The notes below the pieces were generated by a model. It did not search any database and was not told the DNA's origin. It worked only from the letters and a program-made list of their open reading frames with translations. From NCBI GenBank assembly GCA_003697105.1, contig RFFQ01000179.1:1-21235 (forward strand): a stretch of 21,235 nucleotides of DNA, in the 5' to 3' direction. Source of the DNA: Gemmatimonadota bacterium (lineage in GTDB: Bacteria > 4572-55 > J002). This document shows positions 7,586-16,484 of the stretch, piece by piece (positions within the stretch are counted from its first letter, which is position 1; each line of letters begins with the position of its first letter). The translations under genes and the position numbers were made by a program.

Positions 7586-7792
7586 ATGCGAACTCAATTG
7601 GTGGTTAATGACATGAGCTGCGGGCATTGTGAAAAAGCAATTTATAACGCCATCAATGCCCTAGAAGGGGTGACTCATGTCGAGGTCACCTTAAAAACAA
7701 AAACGGTGGATGTGGAGCATGATTTAACCCCAGATGCGCTCATCAATGCAATTGAAGCGGCGGGCTACGAAGAAATTGAAGTGATTAGCTAA
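7586..7792 (+). CDS. CopZ-like heavy-metal-associated (HMA) protein
   Basis: This is a 68-residue single HMA domain. The metal-binding motif M-x-C-x-x-C is at residues 10-15 (MSCGHC), followed by the typical ferredoxin-like fold pattern ending AAGYEEIEV. Such proteins bind Cu(I), Zn or other soft metals and hand them to P-type ATPases. I chose ATG 7586 because AGGAGG (7573-7578) is 7 nt upstream; longer in-frame starts would run back through the secF terminator. No metal ATPase is nearby. The stop overlaps the murC start by one base (TAATG), so the two are probably translationally coupled, an odd pairing of functions. Confidence 0.92.
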   Translation: MRTQLVVNDMSCGHCEKAIYNAINALEGVTHVEVTLKTKTVDVEHDLTPDALINAIEAAGYEEIEVIS

Positions 7793-9171
7793 TGTTTCAT
7801 CGTTTGAAAAATATCCATATGGTCGGAATCGGCGGCGCCGGCATGAGCGGTATCGCGGAAATTCTGCTTAACCGGGGGCATAACATCACCGGTTCGGACT
7901 TAAATTTGACGGAGGTCACCGCCCGCTTGGAACAACTCGGCGCAACGATTATGGCGGGACATGATGCCGCAAACCTCCAACAAGCGGATGTGGTCGTGAT
8001 CTCATCTGCCGTGCCAGAAACCAACCCGGAGGTCGTTGCGGCGAAAGAACGGGGTATTCCGGTTATCAAACGCTCGATTATGCTGGCGGAACTCATGCGG
8101 ATGCATTACGGCATTTGCATCGCCGGAACCCATGGCAAAACCACAACCACCTCGATGGTCGGGTGCATCGTACGGGATGCCGGACTCGACCCAACGATTA
8201 TTGTCGGCGGGCGTGTTGGCTACTTGCAAAGTAACGCCCATGCCGGTAAAGGCGAATATCTGATTGTGGAAGCCGATGAATTTGACCGTACCTTTTTGGA
8301 ACTCACGCCCTCTATCGCCGTTATCACCACCATTGAATCCGAACATCTGGACTGCTACGAAGACATCAATGACATCAAGCAAGCCTTTTTAACCTTTGCC
8401 GCAAAAGTGCCATTTTATGGCGCCGTAATCGCCTGTTTGGATAACCCCGGCGTGCAAGAAATTATCCCCCAGTTGCAAACCCGCAAACGGTTGATTACCT
8501 ACGGAATTGAGAACCCGCAAGCGACCTTCCAAGCATATCCGGTAGATCGAGCCTCATCTACATTTGAAGTCCGGTTAGAGGGTACCTCGTTGGGTAAGAT
8601 TCATCTAAAATCGCCCGGCGACCACAATATTTCCAATGCGTTAGCAGCAGTGGCAGTGGCTTCCGAACTGGAAATTCCATTTGATCAAATTAAAGCGGCT
8701 CTGGAAGGGTTTAGCGGTGTCCACCGTCGATTTGAAATCAAAGGCGAGATTGAGAGCATCACAGTAGCCGATGATTACGCCCACCACCCCACCGAAGTCA
8801 AAGCGACCCTAAAAGCGGCGCAACAATCAGGTTACCAACGGGTGGTGGTGGTTTTCCAACCCCACCTATATACCCGTACCCGTGATTTTTGTGATGAATT
8901 TGCCCGCTCCTTTTACCAAGCGGATGTGCTCATTGTCACCGATGTTTATCCCTCGCGGGAAAAACCGATTGAAGGGATTACCGGCAAATTAATCGCCGAT
9001 GCCGCGAAAACCTACGGGCATAAACAGGTACACTATATCGCGGATAAAGTGGATGTTCCCGCCTACCTCGCCAAGATTACCCGCGCCGGCGACTTGGTGT
9101 TGACGATGGGCGCCGGTGATATTGTCCATTTTGGTGAGCGTTTTTTACAGCAACTTTCTGAAAAAGGTTGA
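7792..9171 (+). CDS. murC: UDP-N-acetylmuramate--L-alanine ligase (MurC)
   Basis: MurC adds L-alanine to UDP-N-acetylmuramate in the cytoplasm, using ATP, as the first step of peptide stem synthesis for peptidoglycan. The 459-residue protein has the N-terminal Rossmann motif GIGGAGM (12-18), the ATP loop GTHGKTTTT (112-120), a central ligase domain with EADEFDRTF, the HRRFE motif and DDYAHHPTEV in the C-terminal domain. Length and motifs fit MurC. The related recycling ligase Mpl is less likely but cannot be fully excluded. It stands alone, with no other mur/fts genes in the window. Expression is probably coupled to the upstream HMA gene through the TAATG overlap. Confidence 0.93.
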   Translation: MFHRLKNIHMVGIGGAGMSGIAEILLNRGHNITGSDLNLTEVTARLEQLGATIMAGHDAANLQQADVVVISSAVPETNPEVVAAKERGIPVIKRSIMLAELMRMHYGICIAGTHGKTTTTSMVGCIVRDAGLDPTIIVGGRVGYLQSNAHAGKGEYLIVEADEFDRTFLELTPSIAVITTIESEHLDCYEDINDIKQAFLTFAAKVPFYGAVIACLDNPGVQEIIPQLQTRKRLITYGIENPQATFQAYPVDRASSTFEVRLEGTSLGKIHLKSPGDHNISNALAAVAVASELEIPFDQIKAALEGFSGVHRRFEIKGEIESITVADDYAHHPTEVKATLKAAQQSGYQRVVVVFQPHLYTRTRDFCDEFARSFYQADVLIVTDVYPSREKPIEGITGKLIADAAKTYGHKQVHYIADKVDVPAYLAKITRAGDLVLTMGAGDIVHFGERFLQQLSEKG

Positions 9172-9216
9172 CTTTAAACACCCTGATCTGCAACTTACCG
9201 GAAGGGAGAACAGGCG

Positions 9217-10365
9217 TTGGCAACGGAATGTTTCCGCATTACTTACGATAGCCCAGAATGTGACGCCCGGTTAGGGGAAGTCATAACGCCCCATGGCACG
9301 TTTGAAACGCCCATTTTTATGCCCGTCGGGACACAAGCAACGGTCAAAGGGATGACCCCCGAAGAAATGGAGCGCAACGGGGCGCAGATCATTCTCAACA
9401 ATACCTATCACCTCTACCTGCGCCCGGGACACGACCTCATCCGCCAAGCGGGAGGTTTGCACGCGTTTCAAGGCTGGTATAAACCCATTTTAACCGATAG
9501 TGGCGGGTTTCAGGTCTTTAGCCTCAGCAGTTTCCGCAAAATTACAGAAGAGGGGGTGCAATTTCAGGCACATCATGATGGAGCCTATCACATGTTGACT
9601 CCAGAAAAGGTGATGGACATCCAACAGGCGCTCGGTTCAGATATTGCCATGGCGTTTGACGAATGCCCGCCCCCAGATTGCGGGTACGAGTACGCAAAAA
9701 AATCCAATAAAATTACCCTAGATTGGGCACGCCGTTGCAAGAAACATCACGCAACCATTCCCCATCCAACTACTCCCGGCCAACTGCTCTTCGGCATCTG
9801 TCAGGGAAATATTTATACCGATTTACGCGCCGAAAGCACCCGCGCCATAGTCGATTTGGACTTTGACGGAAATGCCATTGGCGGGCTTTCCGTAGGGGAA
9901 GAAAAAAATGCCACGCGCGAGATGGTGCAACTTGCCTGCGAAATTTATCCCCCAACCAAACCCCGTTATTTGATGGGGGTAGGGTATCCTGAAGATATAG
10001 TGGAAGCGGTGGCGATGGGCGTTGATATGTTTGATTGTGTCGTCCCAACACGCTATGCCCGTAATGGAACGGTGTTTACCCACACCGGAAAATTGGTACT
10101 ACGCCATGCCGCCCGGAAAGAAGAATTCTTCCCGATTGAAGAAGATTGTGAATGCTATACCTGCCAGAACTTTAGCCGAGCATATCTGAAACATCTCTTC
10201 CAAACCCATGAAATGCTCGGTCCCCGCCTCGCCACGTGGCACAATATCTATTTTTGGCAGAAATTTACCCGCAATATGCGGGCGGCTATCCGGGAAAATC
10301 GATTTTTGAGCTGGAAACAAGCCTTTTTAGAAAAATATTTATCGTCTGAAAATTCAGACCATTAG
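9217..10365 (+). CDS. tgt: Queuine tRNA-ribosyltransferase (tRNA-guanine transglycosylase)
   Basis: Tgt exchanges guanine at position 34 of tRNAs with GUN anticodons for the queuosine precursor preQ1. The 382-residue protein has the catalytic Asp94 in DSGGFQ, a GGLSVGE motif at 223-229, the second conserved Asp in VDMFDCVVPTR (D273), and the zinc site C311-x-C313-x2-C316 with His342. The start codon is TTG at 9217, supported by GGGAG at 9204-9208, 8 nt upstream; the nearby ATG at 9228 is out of frame. yajC follows after 14 nt, a common neighbour in bacteria. No other queuosine genes are present in the window. Confidence 0.96.
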   Translation: MATECFRITYDSPECDARLGEVITPHGTFETPIFMPVGTQATVKGMTPEEMERNGAQIILNNTYHLYLRPGHDLIRQAGGLHAFQGWYKPILTDSGGFQVFSLSSFRKITEEGVQFQAHHDGAYHMLTPEKVMDIQQALGSDIAMAFDECPPPDCGYEYAKKSNKITLDWARRCKKHHATIPHPTTPGQLLFGICQGNIYTDLRAESTRAIVDLDFDGNAIGGLSVGEEKNATREMVQLACEIYPPTKPRYLMGVGYPEDIVEAVAMGVDMFDCVVPTRYARNGTVFTHTGKLVLRHAARKEEFFPIEEDCECYTCQNFSRAYLKHLFQTHEMLGPRLATWHNIYFWQKFTRNMRAAIRENRFLSWKQAFLEKYLSSENSDH

Positions 10366-10379
10366 AGGAGGATAAACCC

Positions 10380-10721
10380 TTGGAACTATTAACCGCACTA
10401 CTCATGGCACCACCGCCCGGCGGCAGTGGTGAGGCACCGAGTTTTTTGGTGCAAATGATGCCCTTTTTCGTGATCTTTGCCATTATCTATTTTATGATGA
10501 TCCGTCCCCAACAACAAGAACACAAAAAACGAATGGAGATGCTGGAAAATCTGAAAAAAGGTGACCGGATTGTCACCACCGGTGGTATCATCGGGCGGAT
10601 TGACCACCTGAAAGGGAAAGATGTGGTGGTGGTACAGATCGCCAATAACGTGAAAGTGGAAATGCGCCGCAGCGCGGTGGGCGAAGTCATCACCAAAGAG
10701 AATACAGAGGAGAAAAAATAA
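10380..10721 (+). CDS. yajC: Preprotein translocase subunit YajC
   Basis: YajC is a small inner-membrane protein associated with SecDF. The 113-residue protein has a short N-terminal periplasmic segment rich in P and G, one membrane helix (FLVQMMPFFVIFAIIYFMMI, about 23-42), and the hallmark RPQQQEHKKRMEML followed by the cytoplasmic KGDRIVTTGGIIGRI domain. The start is TTG at 10380, preceded by AGAGGAGG (10364-10371) at 8 nt; the ATG at 10404 would leave too little leader before the helix. The stop overlaps def by one base (TAATG). Confidence 0.95.
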   Translation: MELLTALLMAPPPGGSGEAPSFLVQMMPFFVIFAIIYFMMIRPQQQEHKKRMEMLENLKKGDRIVTTGGIIGRIDHLKGKDVVVVQIANNVKVEMRRSAVGEVITKENTEEKK

Positions 10722-11242
10722 TGGCTGTGTTAGATATCCGTATTTATGGCGATCCGGTTCTGCGCAAAACATGCGAACCCGTTACGGAAATTACACCCGA
10801 ATTACTCAAACTTGCCGACGATATGATTGAAACCATGTATGAAGCAAACGGGGTCGGTTTAGCCGCACCGCAAGTGGGCAAAACAATCCGTTTAACGGTG
10901 ATTGACCCTCAAGATGACGTGGAGACAAATCCGAACTATGATTACCCCTTAGTGCTATTTAATCCGGAGGTCATCGAAAGCGAAGGAAGCGATGTCTTTG
11001 AGGAAGGATGCCTCAGCATCCCGGGTGTCCGCCGCAATGTGACCCGTCCCCAGCGGGTCGTCGTAAAAGCACTAGACCGGCATAACAACGAAATCCGCAT
11101 TGAAGATGACCAACTTCTCGCCCGGGTACTCCAGCACGAAATTGACCATCTCAACGGGGTACTCTTCATTGATCATCTCTCCATGATTGACCGTCTTGCC
11201 GTTGAACCACAATTACGCAAGCTGAAAACATCCAAGATATAA
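10721..11242 (+). CDS. def: Peptide deformylase
   Basis: Peptide deformylase removes the N-formyl group from new proteins in the cytoplasm. All three motifs are present in the 173-residue protein: GVGLAAPQVG (44-53), EGCLS (95-99) and QHEIDH (138-143). Metal ligands are Cys97, His139 and His143, with catalytic Glu140. The ATG overlaps the last base of yajC, so translation is probably coupled. A terminator follows 5 nt after the stop. fmt, often next to def, is not in the window. Confidence 0.97.
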   Translation: MAVLDIRIYGDPVLRKTCEPVTEITPELLKLADDMIETMYEANGVGLAAPQVGKTIRLTVIDPQDDVETNPNYDYPLVLFNPEVIESEGSDVFEEGCLSIPGVRRNVTRPQRVVVKALDRHNNEIRIEDDQLLARVLQHEIDHLNGVLFIDHLSMIDRLAVEPQLRKLKTSKI

Positions 11243-11247
11243 ACCAA

Positions 11248-11279
11248 GAAGGGTTGCCATAGGGTAACCCTTTCTTTTT
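11248..11279 (+). terminator. Rho-independent terminator after def
   Basis: AAGGGTTGCC (11249-11258) pairs with GGTAACCCTT (11263-11272; one G-T pair) around a 4-nt loop, followed by TTTCTTTTT. It closes the tgt-yajC-def unit. Confidence 0.85.
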
Positions 11280-11338
11280 ACGGGCGCGGGCTTTGGAATC
11301 CATTCCGAAACCACTCGCGATTCGCTCAGGAGGATACA

Positions 11339-12445
11339 ATGTCAATTCGGACACCATTTTACGATAAACATATTGCCGCCGGCGCACGCATGGTCGATTT
11401 TGCCGGCTATGAAATGCCCATTCAGTACCAGGGCATTATTGCGGAACACGTGACCGTCCGCCAGTCGGTCGGTATGTTCGACTTATCGCACATGGGTGAA
11501 TTTTGGGTCAGTGGGGCAGATGCCCTCCCCTTTTTGATGAAAATGATGACCAACAATGCCAGTAAACTTGCGCCGGGGCAGGTGATGTATAGCGCGATGT
11601 GTTACGAGGACGGCGGTATTGTGGATGACCTTTTGGTGTACCGCGATATGGCGGAAAACCGGTATCTGCTGGTGGTCAATGCGGCTAATATTCAAAAAGA
11701 TTTTGATTGGCTCCAGCGCCATCTGGAAGGGGATGTAACGCTGGAAAATAAAAGTGCCGAAACCGGTTTGCTGGCGATTCAAGGACCCCAAGCAGAGGCA
11801 GTTGTCGCTAAAATGACAGACCTCAATCTGGCAGACATGCGCTATTACCATTTCGACTACGGTAAAATTGCTGGCTATGATGCCTTAATCTCTCGCACCG
11901 GTTATACCGGCGAAGATGGCTTTGAACTCTACCTCCCGCCAGAAGCGTGTCCTGCCGCCTGGGATGCCGCCGTAGAAGCCGGCGCCGAGTTTGGCATCAA
12001 ACCGGTCGGCTTAGGCGCCCGGGATACGCTCCGGTTAGAAATGAAAATGGCACTTTATGGCAATGATATTGACCACACCACCAACCCGATTGAAGCGGGT
12101 CTGGGATGGATTTGCAAAACAAAAAATCGAGAATTTATCGGGCGCGATGCGATTGTCCGCATGAAAACAGAAAAACCTGCCCGCAAGCTGATCTGCTTTG
12201 AAATGCAGGACAAAAATATCCCCCGCCCCCACTATAAAATTTTTGCCGGAGACCAAGAAGTGGGCACCGTCACCAGTGGTACTAAATCCCCGTCGTTAAA
12301 GATCGGCATCGGTTTGGGCTATGTCCAACGTGAGTTCACCCAAGAGGGCACGGAACTGCAGATCGAAATCCGCCAGAAAAAAGCCCCGGCAAAAGTGGTT
12401 AAGCCTCCCTTTTACAAAAACGGCACAGTTAAAATCGGTAAGTAA
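11339..12445 (+). CDS. gcvT: Aminomethyltransferase, glycine cleavage system T protein
   Basis: GcvT transfers the methylene group from the aminomethyl-lipoyl H protein to tetrahydrofolate and releases ammonia. The 368-residue protein matches the family over its whole length: FAGYEMPIQY near the start, DLSHMGEF (48-55), GGIVDDLLVY (92-101) with the conserved Asp pair, SRTGYTGEDGFELY, and a C-terminal domain with TSGTKSPSLKIGIGLGYV. AGGAGG at 11328-11333 precedes the ATG by 5 nt. gcvH and gcvP are not in the window, so this is either the first gene of a split system or the related YgfZ-type protein; the full set of motifs favours GcvT. It lies between two terminators and is a single-gene unit. 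Confidence 0.93.
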   Translation: MSIRTPFYDKHIAAGARMVDFAGYEMPIQYQGIIAEHVTVRQSVGMFDLSHMGEFWVSGADALPFLMKMMTNNASKLAPGQVMYSAMCYEDGGIVDDLLVYRDMAENRYLLVVNAANIQKDFDWLQRHLEGDVTLENKSAETGLLAIQGPQAEAVVAKMTDLNLADMRYYHFDYGKIAGYDALISRTGYTGEDGFELYLPPEACPAAWDAAVEAGAEFGIKPVGLGARDTLRLEMKMALYGNDIDHTTNPIEAGLGWICKTKNREFIGRDAIVRMKTEKPARKLICFEMQDKNIPRPHYKIFAGDQEVGTVTSGTKSPSLKIGIGLGYVQREFTQEGTELQIEIRQKKAPAKVVKPPFYKNGTVKIGK

Positions 12446-12476
12446 AACTCTAGCTGACCGGATAGATACATAATGC

Positions 12477-12510
12477 GCGAGTCTCTGGAAAGGGGAGAGA
12501 CTCGCTTTTT
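12477..12510 (+). terminator. Rho-independent terminator after gcvT
   Basis: A perfect 10-bp stem GCGAGTCTCT (12477-12486) / AGAGACTCGC (12496-12505) with a 9-nt purine loop, followed by five T residues. It isolates the downstream radical SAM cluster from gcvT. Confidence 0.9.
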
Positions 12511-12566
12511 AATAGTCAGACCTTCAGTTCACCGTTTAGGGGTGGCTACGGTCTCGGAGAAAATTG

Positions 12567-13868
12567 ATGCGAATTACTTTTATTCGTCCAAATCTGGCAG
12601 ATATGCGTTCTACGGACGCGATGCCACCGCTTGCGTTTGCGGTTTTAGCCGGTGCCACACCTCCAGACTGCGAACTTACGCTACAAGATGAACGATTAGC
12701 ACCGATCTCCCTCGATTCACCCACAGACCTCGTTGCCATCACGGTGGAGACCTACACCGCGCGGCGGGCATACCAAATTGCCAGTGATTTTCAAGCTCGG
12801 CATGTACCGGTAGTGATGGGAGGGTTTCATCCCACATTTTTACCACAAGAAGCCGACGCTCACGCCGACGCTGTCGTTATCGGGGATGCAGAAACGGTCT
12901 GGCCTCAGATTGTCCAGGATGCCCGACACGGCAAATTACAACCCATCTATCGCCAACGCAATGGTTCCCCCACAGTGCAGTACCACTGTGACCGCTCGAT
13001 TTTTGCGAAAAAGAGGTACGTCCCGGTCCATCCGGTCCAGTTCGGACGGGGATGCAAATTTAACTGCGAGTTTTGCTCAATTCATGTCTTTTATGGGCAC
13101 CCTCACCGCCACCGTCCGGTTGCCGACATAGTGCGGGAGATTGAACAGCTAGACCGGCGTCACATCTTTTTTGTGGATGACAATCTCTTTTACCATCCGC
13201 AACAAACTGAGACCTTTTTACAGGCATTAATTCCTCTCCACCTCCGCTGGACTGGCCAAATTAGCATTGATATTGCTCGTCATTCACGTCTAATGGACTT
13301 GCTGGCAAAAAGTGGTTGTATTATGGCGTTGATTGGCTTTGAGTCCTTGAATCCACACAATCTTACCCAAATGCACAAAGCGTGGAACCGCCCACAAGAC
13401 TATTCCCGCGCCATCCGGGAATTTTACGAGCGGGACATCATGCTCTACGGCACGTTTGTGCTGGGGTATGATGAAGACTCCCTAGATACTTTTGATCGCA
13501 TCCTTGATTTTGCGTTGGAACAGCACTTTTTTCTGGCAAATTTTAACCCGTTGACACCGATGCCCGGCACGGCACTTTATGCCCGGCTCAAGCGTGAGCA
13601 CCGCTTGATCTATGACCGCTGGTGGTTACACCCAGACTTCCGCTACGGGAACGCGGTTTTTCACCCGCGAGGCATGACCGCCGAACAACTGGCGGCAGGT
13701 TGCTACCGTCTTCGGCAAGAATTTAACCGCTATTCCTCGATGTTCCGGCGTGCCTACGCCGCCCCTCATCGAAACTTAGACCGGATGGGATTATTTCTGG
13801 CAGCGAATCTCATCTCACGGCGTGAAATCCACAAAAAACAGGGGCTTCCGTTGGGAGGAACGGCATGA
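12567..13868 (+). CDS. B12-binding-type radical SAM protein 1
   Basis: This 433-residue enzyme has a cobalamin-binding-type Rossmann domain at about 1-140 (DLVAITVETYTARRAYQIA, then VPVVMGGFHPTFLPQEA and DAVVIGDAETVW). A radical SAM barrel follows, with C163-x3-C167-x2-C170 (CKFNCEFC) and IFFVDDN. The usual DxHxxG cobalamin motif is not visible, as in many members of this class. Known relatives methylate unactivated carbon or cyclise lipids and tetrapyrroles (HpnP, BchE, BchQ/R, Tes/Grs types), but the substrate here cannot be assigned. ATG 12567 is used (CGGAG at 12555-12559); a TTG lies just upstream. Its stop overlaps the next ATG (ATGA), so it is coupled to copy 2. The C-terminal ~90 residues share a basic RREIHKKQGLPLG ending with copies 2 and 4. 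Confidence 0.85.
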   Translation: MRITFIRPNLADMRSTDAMPPLAFAVLAGATPPDCELTLQDERLAPISLDSPTDLVAITVETYTARRAYQIASDFQARHVPVVMGGFHPTFLPQEADAHADAVVIGDAETVWPQIVQDARHGKLQPIYRQRNGSPTVQYHCDRSIFAKKRYVPVHPVQFGRGCKFNCEFCSIHVFYGHPHRHRPVADIVREIEQLDRRHIFFVDDNLFYHPQQTETFLQALIPLHLRWTGQISIDIARHSRLMDLLAKSGCIMALIGFESLNPHNLTQMHKAWNRPQDYSRAIREFYERDIMLYGTFVLGYDEDSLDTFDRILDFALEQHFFLANFNPLTPMPGTALYARLKREHRLIYDRWWLHPDFRYGNAVFHPRGMTAEQLAAGCYRLRQEFNRYSSMFRRAYAAPHRNLDRMGLFLAANLISRREIHKKQGLPLGGTA

Positions 13869-15205
13869 AAATCACCCTAATAAAGCCTAATATCGGACGG
13901 ATGGAACATAGTCTTTACGTGGATGAAGCCCGCATGGAACCTCTACAACTGGGTGTGCTGGCGGCATTGACCCCACCGGACGTGGAAGTGGTATTGTACG
14001 ATGACCGCATGGAAACCATTCCCTATGATGAGCCAACCGATTTGGTAGCCATCACCGTGGAGACCTTCACGGCACGACGTGCGTACGAAATCAGTGCCGA
14101 ATTTCGCCAACGGGGTGTACCGGTCATCATGGGTGGGATGCACCCGACACTCATTCCTGAAGATGCCGCGCCCCACGCGGATGCGATTTTGACCGGCGAT
14201 GCCGAGTTTGTATGGTCGCATGTGGTGGAGGATGCGCAACGCGGCAGATTGCAACCCCGATATACGGCAGATGTTGGACGGGTGCAACCCGGCACCCCTA
14301 CCCGGCGCGATATTTTTCAGGGTAAAGGTTATCTGCCGATCACGTTAGTGCAATTCAGCCGGGGATGCCGGTTCGCCTGCGAATTTTGTGCGGTCAGTGC
14401 TTATTTTGGTCAAACCCACCTTGTGCGGAACGTGCGAGAGGTGGTAGAGGAGATCGAAGCCCAAGAGCGCCGGCTGATTTTCTTCGTCGATGACAATCTG
14501 CTGGCGAATCATGCGGCCGCTAAACGGCTTTTCCGGGAATTGATCCCGCTTAAGATTCGCTGGGTCTCACAGGCGAGTATCGATATGACACAGGATCGGG
14601 AACTGATGCAACTCATGGTGAAAAGTGGCTGTCTGGGGCATGTCGTCGGATTTGAATCGATCAACCCCCCCAGTCTGCGTGGAATGAAAAAAACACCGAA
14701 CCTCGCTACTGCTGGGGAAGGCTACGCCGAGCCGATCCGTATCCTCAAAAACCACGGTTTGCAAATTTGGGCGGCGTTCACCCTCGGCCATGACTCCGAT
14801 ACGCTCGACTCGATTCGGCGCACGCTGGATTTTGCCTTACATCATAAATTTACCTTTGCCGCCTTTAATATTTTAATGCCGTATCCCAATACACCATTAT
14901 ACCGGCGGTTACAGGCGGAAAATCGATTGATGTACGGCGGAAAATGGTGGGTACATCCCCAATATCGCTTTAATTACGCCGCCTTTCAACCGGCACAAAT
15001 GACTGCTACCCAATTGACCCGCGCCTGTTTCGAGGCACGCTCCCAATTTAACAGCATCAGCTCGATTTTCCGCCGGGCATGGGACTTCCAAACAAATATG
15101 CGCTCTCTGTACCGCTTCGCCCTCTATCTGACGTACAACCCCTTGTTTCGTAAAGAAACTTTCAAAAAACAAGGCATGAAACTCGGTTTGCGTCACGAAC
15201 ATTAA
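13865..15205 (+). CDS. B12-binding-type radical SAM protein 2
   Basis: The 446-residue protein is a close paralogue of the preceding one. The N-terminal domain carries VVLYDDRMETIPYDEPTDLV, ITVETFTARRAYEI and VIMGGMHPTLIPEDA, then DAILTGDAEFVW. The cluster motif CRFACEFC is at C168, C172 and C175, and LIFFVDDN follows. The C-terminus has a tail (KETFKKQGMKLG) like copies 1 and 4. It starts inside the stop of copy 1, so both are made from one message. After the stop there are 202 nt without a gene. Differences from copy 1 in the barrel (QASIDMTQDRELM against QISIDIARHSRLM) suggest a related but separate reaction or substrate position. The function is inferred only to the class. Confidence 0.86.
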   Translation: MKITLIKPNIGRMEHSLYVDEARMEPLQLGVLAALTPPDVEVVLYDDRMETIPYDEPTDLVAITVETFTARRAYEISAEFRQRGVPVIMGGMHPTLIPEDAAPHADAILTGDAEFVWSHVVEDAQRGRLQPRYTADVGRVQPGTPTRRDIFQGKGYLPITLVQFSRGCRFACEFCAVSAYFGQTHLVRNVREVVEEIEAQERRLIFFVDDNLLANHAAAKRLFRELIPLKIRWVSQASIDMTQDRELMQLMVKSGCLGHVVGFESINPPSLRGMKKTPNLATAGEGYAEPIRILKNHGLQIWAAFTLGHDSDTLDSIRRTLDFALHHKFTFAAFNILMPYPNTPLYRRLQAENRLMYGGKWWVHPQYRFNYAAFQPAQMTATQLTRACFEARSQFNSISSIFRRAWDFQTNMRSLYRFALYLTYNPLFRKETFKKQGMKLGLRHEH

Positions 15206-15407
15206 CGGGTAAAATTACATAAAAACGTCCGAAGTAGCGTGCCTGTTTGAACGCGGGGGCGGATAAATCCCGTAAGAATCTCAGAAGAAGTTCCTTTGTT
15301 TTGAGGGGTATAGGGCATCTTGCGACCACCGGGTAAAATACACGGTATCTTATGCGGGTATTACAGCTCGCCCTCAAAAACCCCGCACGAATAAGAGGAT
15401 ATGACTC
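15206..15407. other. Intergenic region in the radical SAM cluster
   Basis: This 202-nt stretch has no credible gene and no clear terminator. It contains several G/C-rich short inverted elements and AT-rich patches (for example TAAAAT at 15337-15342), but I could not find a matched -35/-10 pair. It probably holds the promoter of the alpha/beta hydrolase gene. Confidence 0.4.
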
Positions 15408-16400
15408 GTGTTACGCTTCAGGGGATTACCTTGGTTATGCCTGTACAGTACAATGCTTTTCGCCCAACCCAACATGGAACACCCTTTTCATACCCCGCAA
15501 TTGCGGGAAAATCCTCCAATGCTGAATTTCGACCAACCGGATACCTCCGCTGTCATGCGAACATACCGGATGTATTACGGTCTGGAATTTGAGGATGTGG
15601 ATCATCATTTTGGTTATTTTCAAGTGGATAGCATTGCTCTCGCCGCACATATTTTCTGTCCCCAAGAACCACGAGGTACTGTGATTGTGTTACACGGCTA
15701 TCTCGATCATGTTGGATTGGTAGCAGGGGCTATTCGCGCTTGTGTGGGGCAGGGGTATGCGGTGGCCGCATATGACCTGCCGGGGCATGGCTTTTCTTTG
15801 GGTACACCTGCCACAATTGGCGATTTTGCAGAATATCAATCCGGGTTGGAGACGTTCTTGAACCTCTGCCAGTCAAAACTTCCTGCCCCGTATTATGCTA
15901 TCGGGCATAGCGCCGGGGCGGCAATTTTAATCGATTATATCTTGACGCGGGACGAACCTCTCTTTGCAAAAGCGGTGTTTTGTGCACCGCTCGTGCGGTC
16001 GGCACACTGGCGCGGCTCAAAATTAGGGGTTTTCCTCACCGGTTGGTGGATAAAAAGCGTACCGCGCCGCCAATTTCAGGGTAGCTCCGATTCAACATTT
16101 GTGGAACGGCTCAAAACAGACCCGTTTTCGCTTCGGAACGTTCCTCTTTCGTGGGTCAAGGCACTCTTCCGTTGGGAAAAGCGGCTACAACGCTACTCTC
16201 CTAGCGACCTACCCGTGCTGATTTTACAAGGGAATCACGATACTACCGTTGATTGGCGCTATAATCTGTCCTTTTTGCGGCAAAAATTCACGGCGGCACA
16301 GGTCATTGAATTTCCCGGTGCAGGACATCATCTATTGAACGAAGCAGAGCCATACCGGACGCAGATTTACGATAATCTCAACACTTTTCTCACCGAATAA
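15408..16400 (+). CDS. Alpha/beta hydrolase (serine aminopeptidase S33 / monoacylglycerol-lipase-like)
   Basis: The 330-residue protein has a complete catalytic apparatus for an esterase or lipase: oxyanion-region HGYLDH (about 96-101), nucleophile Ser168 in GHSAG (166-170), Asp278 in GNHDTTVDW and His307/308 in GAGHHLL. The fold pattern DLPGHGFS is typical of lysophospholipase-type members. The start is GTG at 15408 with AGAGGA (15393-15398) upstream. The first 20 residues are hydrophobic and may be a weak signal peptide (cleavage after LFA), so it may act in the periplasm; a shorter start at an internal Met is also possible. It sits between radical SAM copies 2 and 3, so it may hydrolyse an ester or thioester of the pathway intermediate. 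Substrate unknown. Confidence 0.85.
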   Translation: MLRFRGLPWLCLYSTMLFAQPNMEHPFHTPQLRENPPMLNFDQPDTSAVMRTYRMYYGLEFEDVDHHFGYFQVDSIALAAHIFCPQEPRGTVIVLHGYLDHVGLVAGAIRACVGQGYAVAAYDLPGHGFSLGTPATIGDFAEYQSGLETFLNLCQSKLPAPYYAIGHSAGAAILIDYILTRDEPLFAKAVFCAPLVRSAHWRGSKLGVFLTGWWIKSVPRRQFQGSSDSTFVERLKTDPFSLRNVPLSWVKALFRWEKRLQRYSPSDLPVLILQGNHDTTVDWRYNLSFLRQKFTAAQVIEFPGAGHHLLNEAEPYRTQIYDNLNTFLTE

Positions 16401-16484
16401 CGGTTTACCCTTCTCTTGAATCCCTCGGGAGAGAGGCTAGAGTATCAAAATCACCCGTAACCTCCGTCGAACAGGTTTTACACC

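Noticed and set aside
12473-12691. 72-codon plus-strand frame before radical SAM copy 1
   Set aside because: It runs through the gcvT terminator hairpin and into the next gene in another frame, with no ribosome site.
15401-15592. Alternative ATG frame at the start of the alpha/beta hydrolase
   Set aside because: It is 63 codons in another frame with no family features; the overlapping GTG-started frame carries the complete hydrolase fold.
16401-16484. Terminator between the hydrolase and radical SAM copy 3
   Set aside because: A CTTCTCT/AGAGAGG stem can be drawn, but it has a long loop and mismatches and no T tract.
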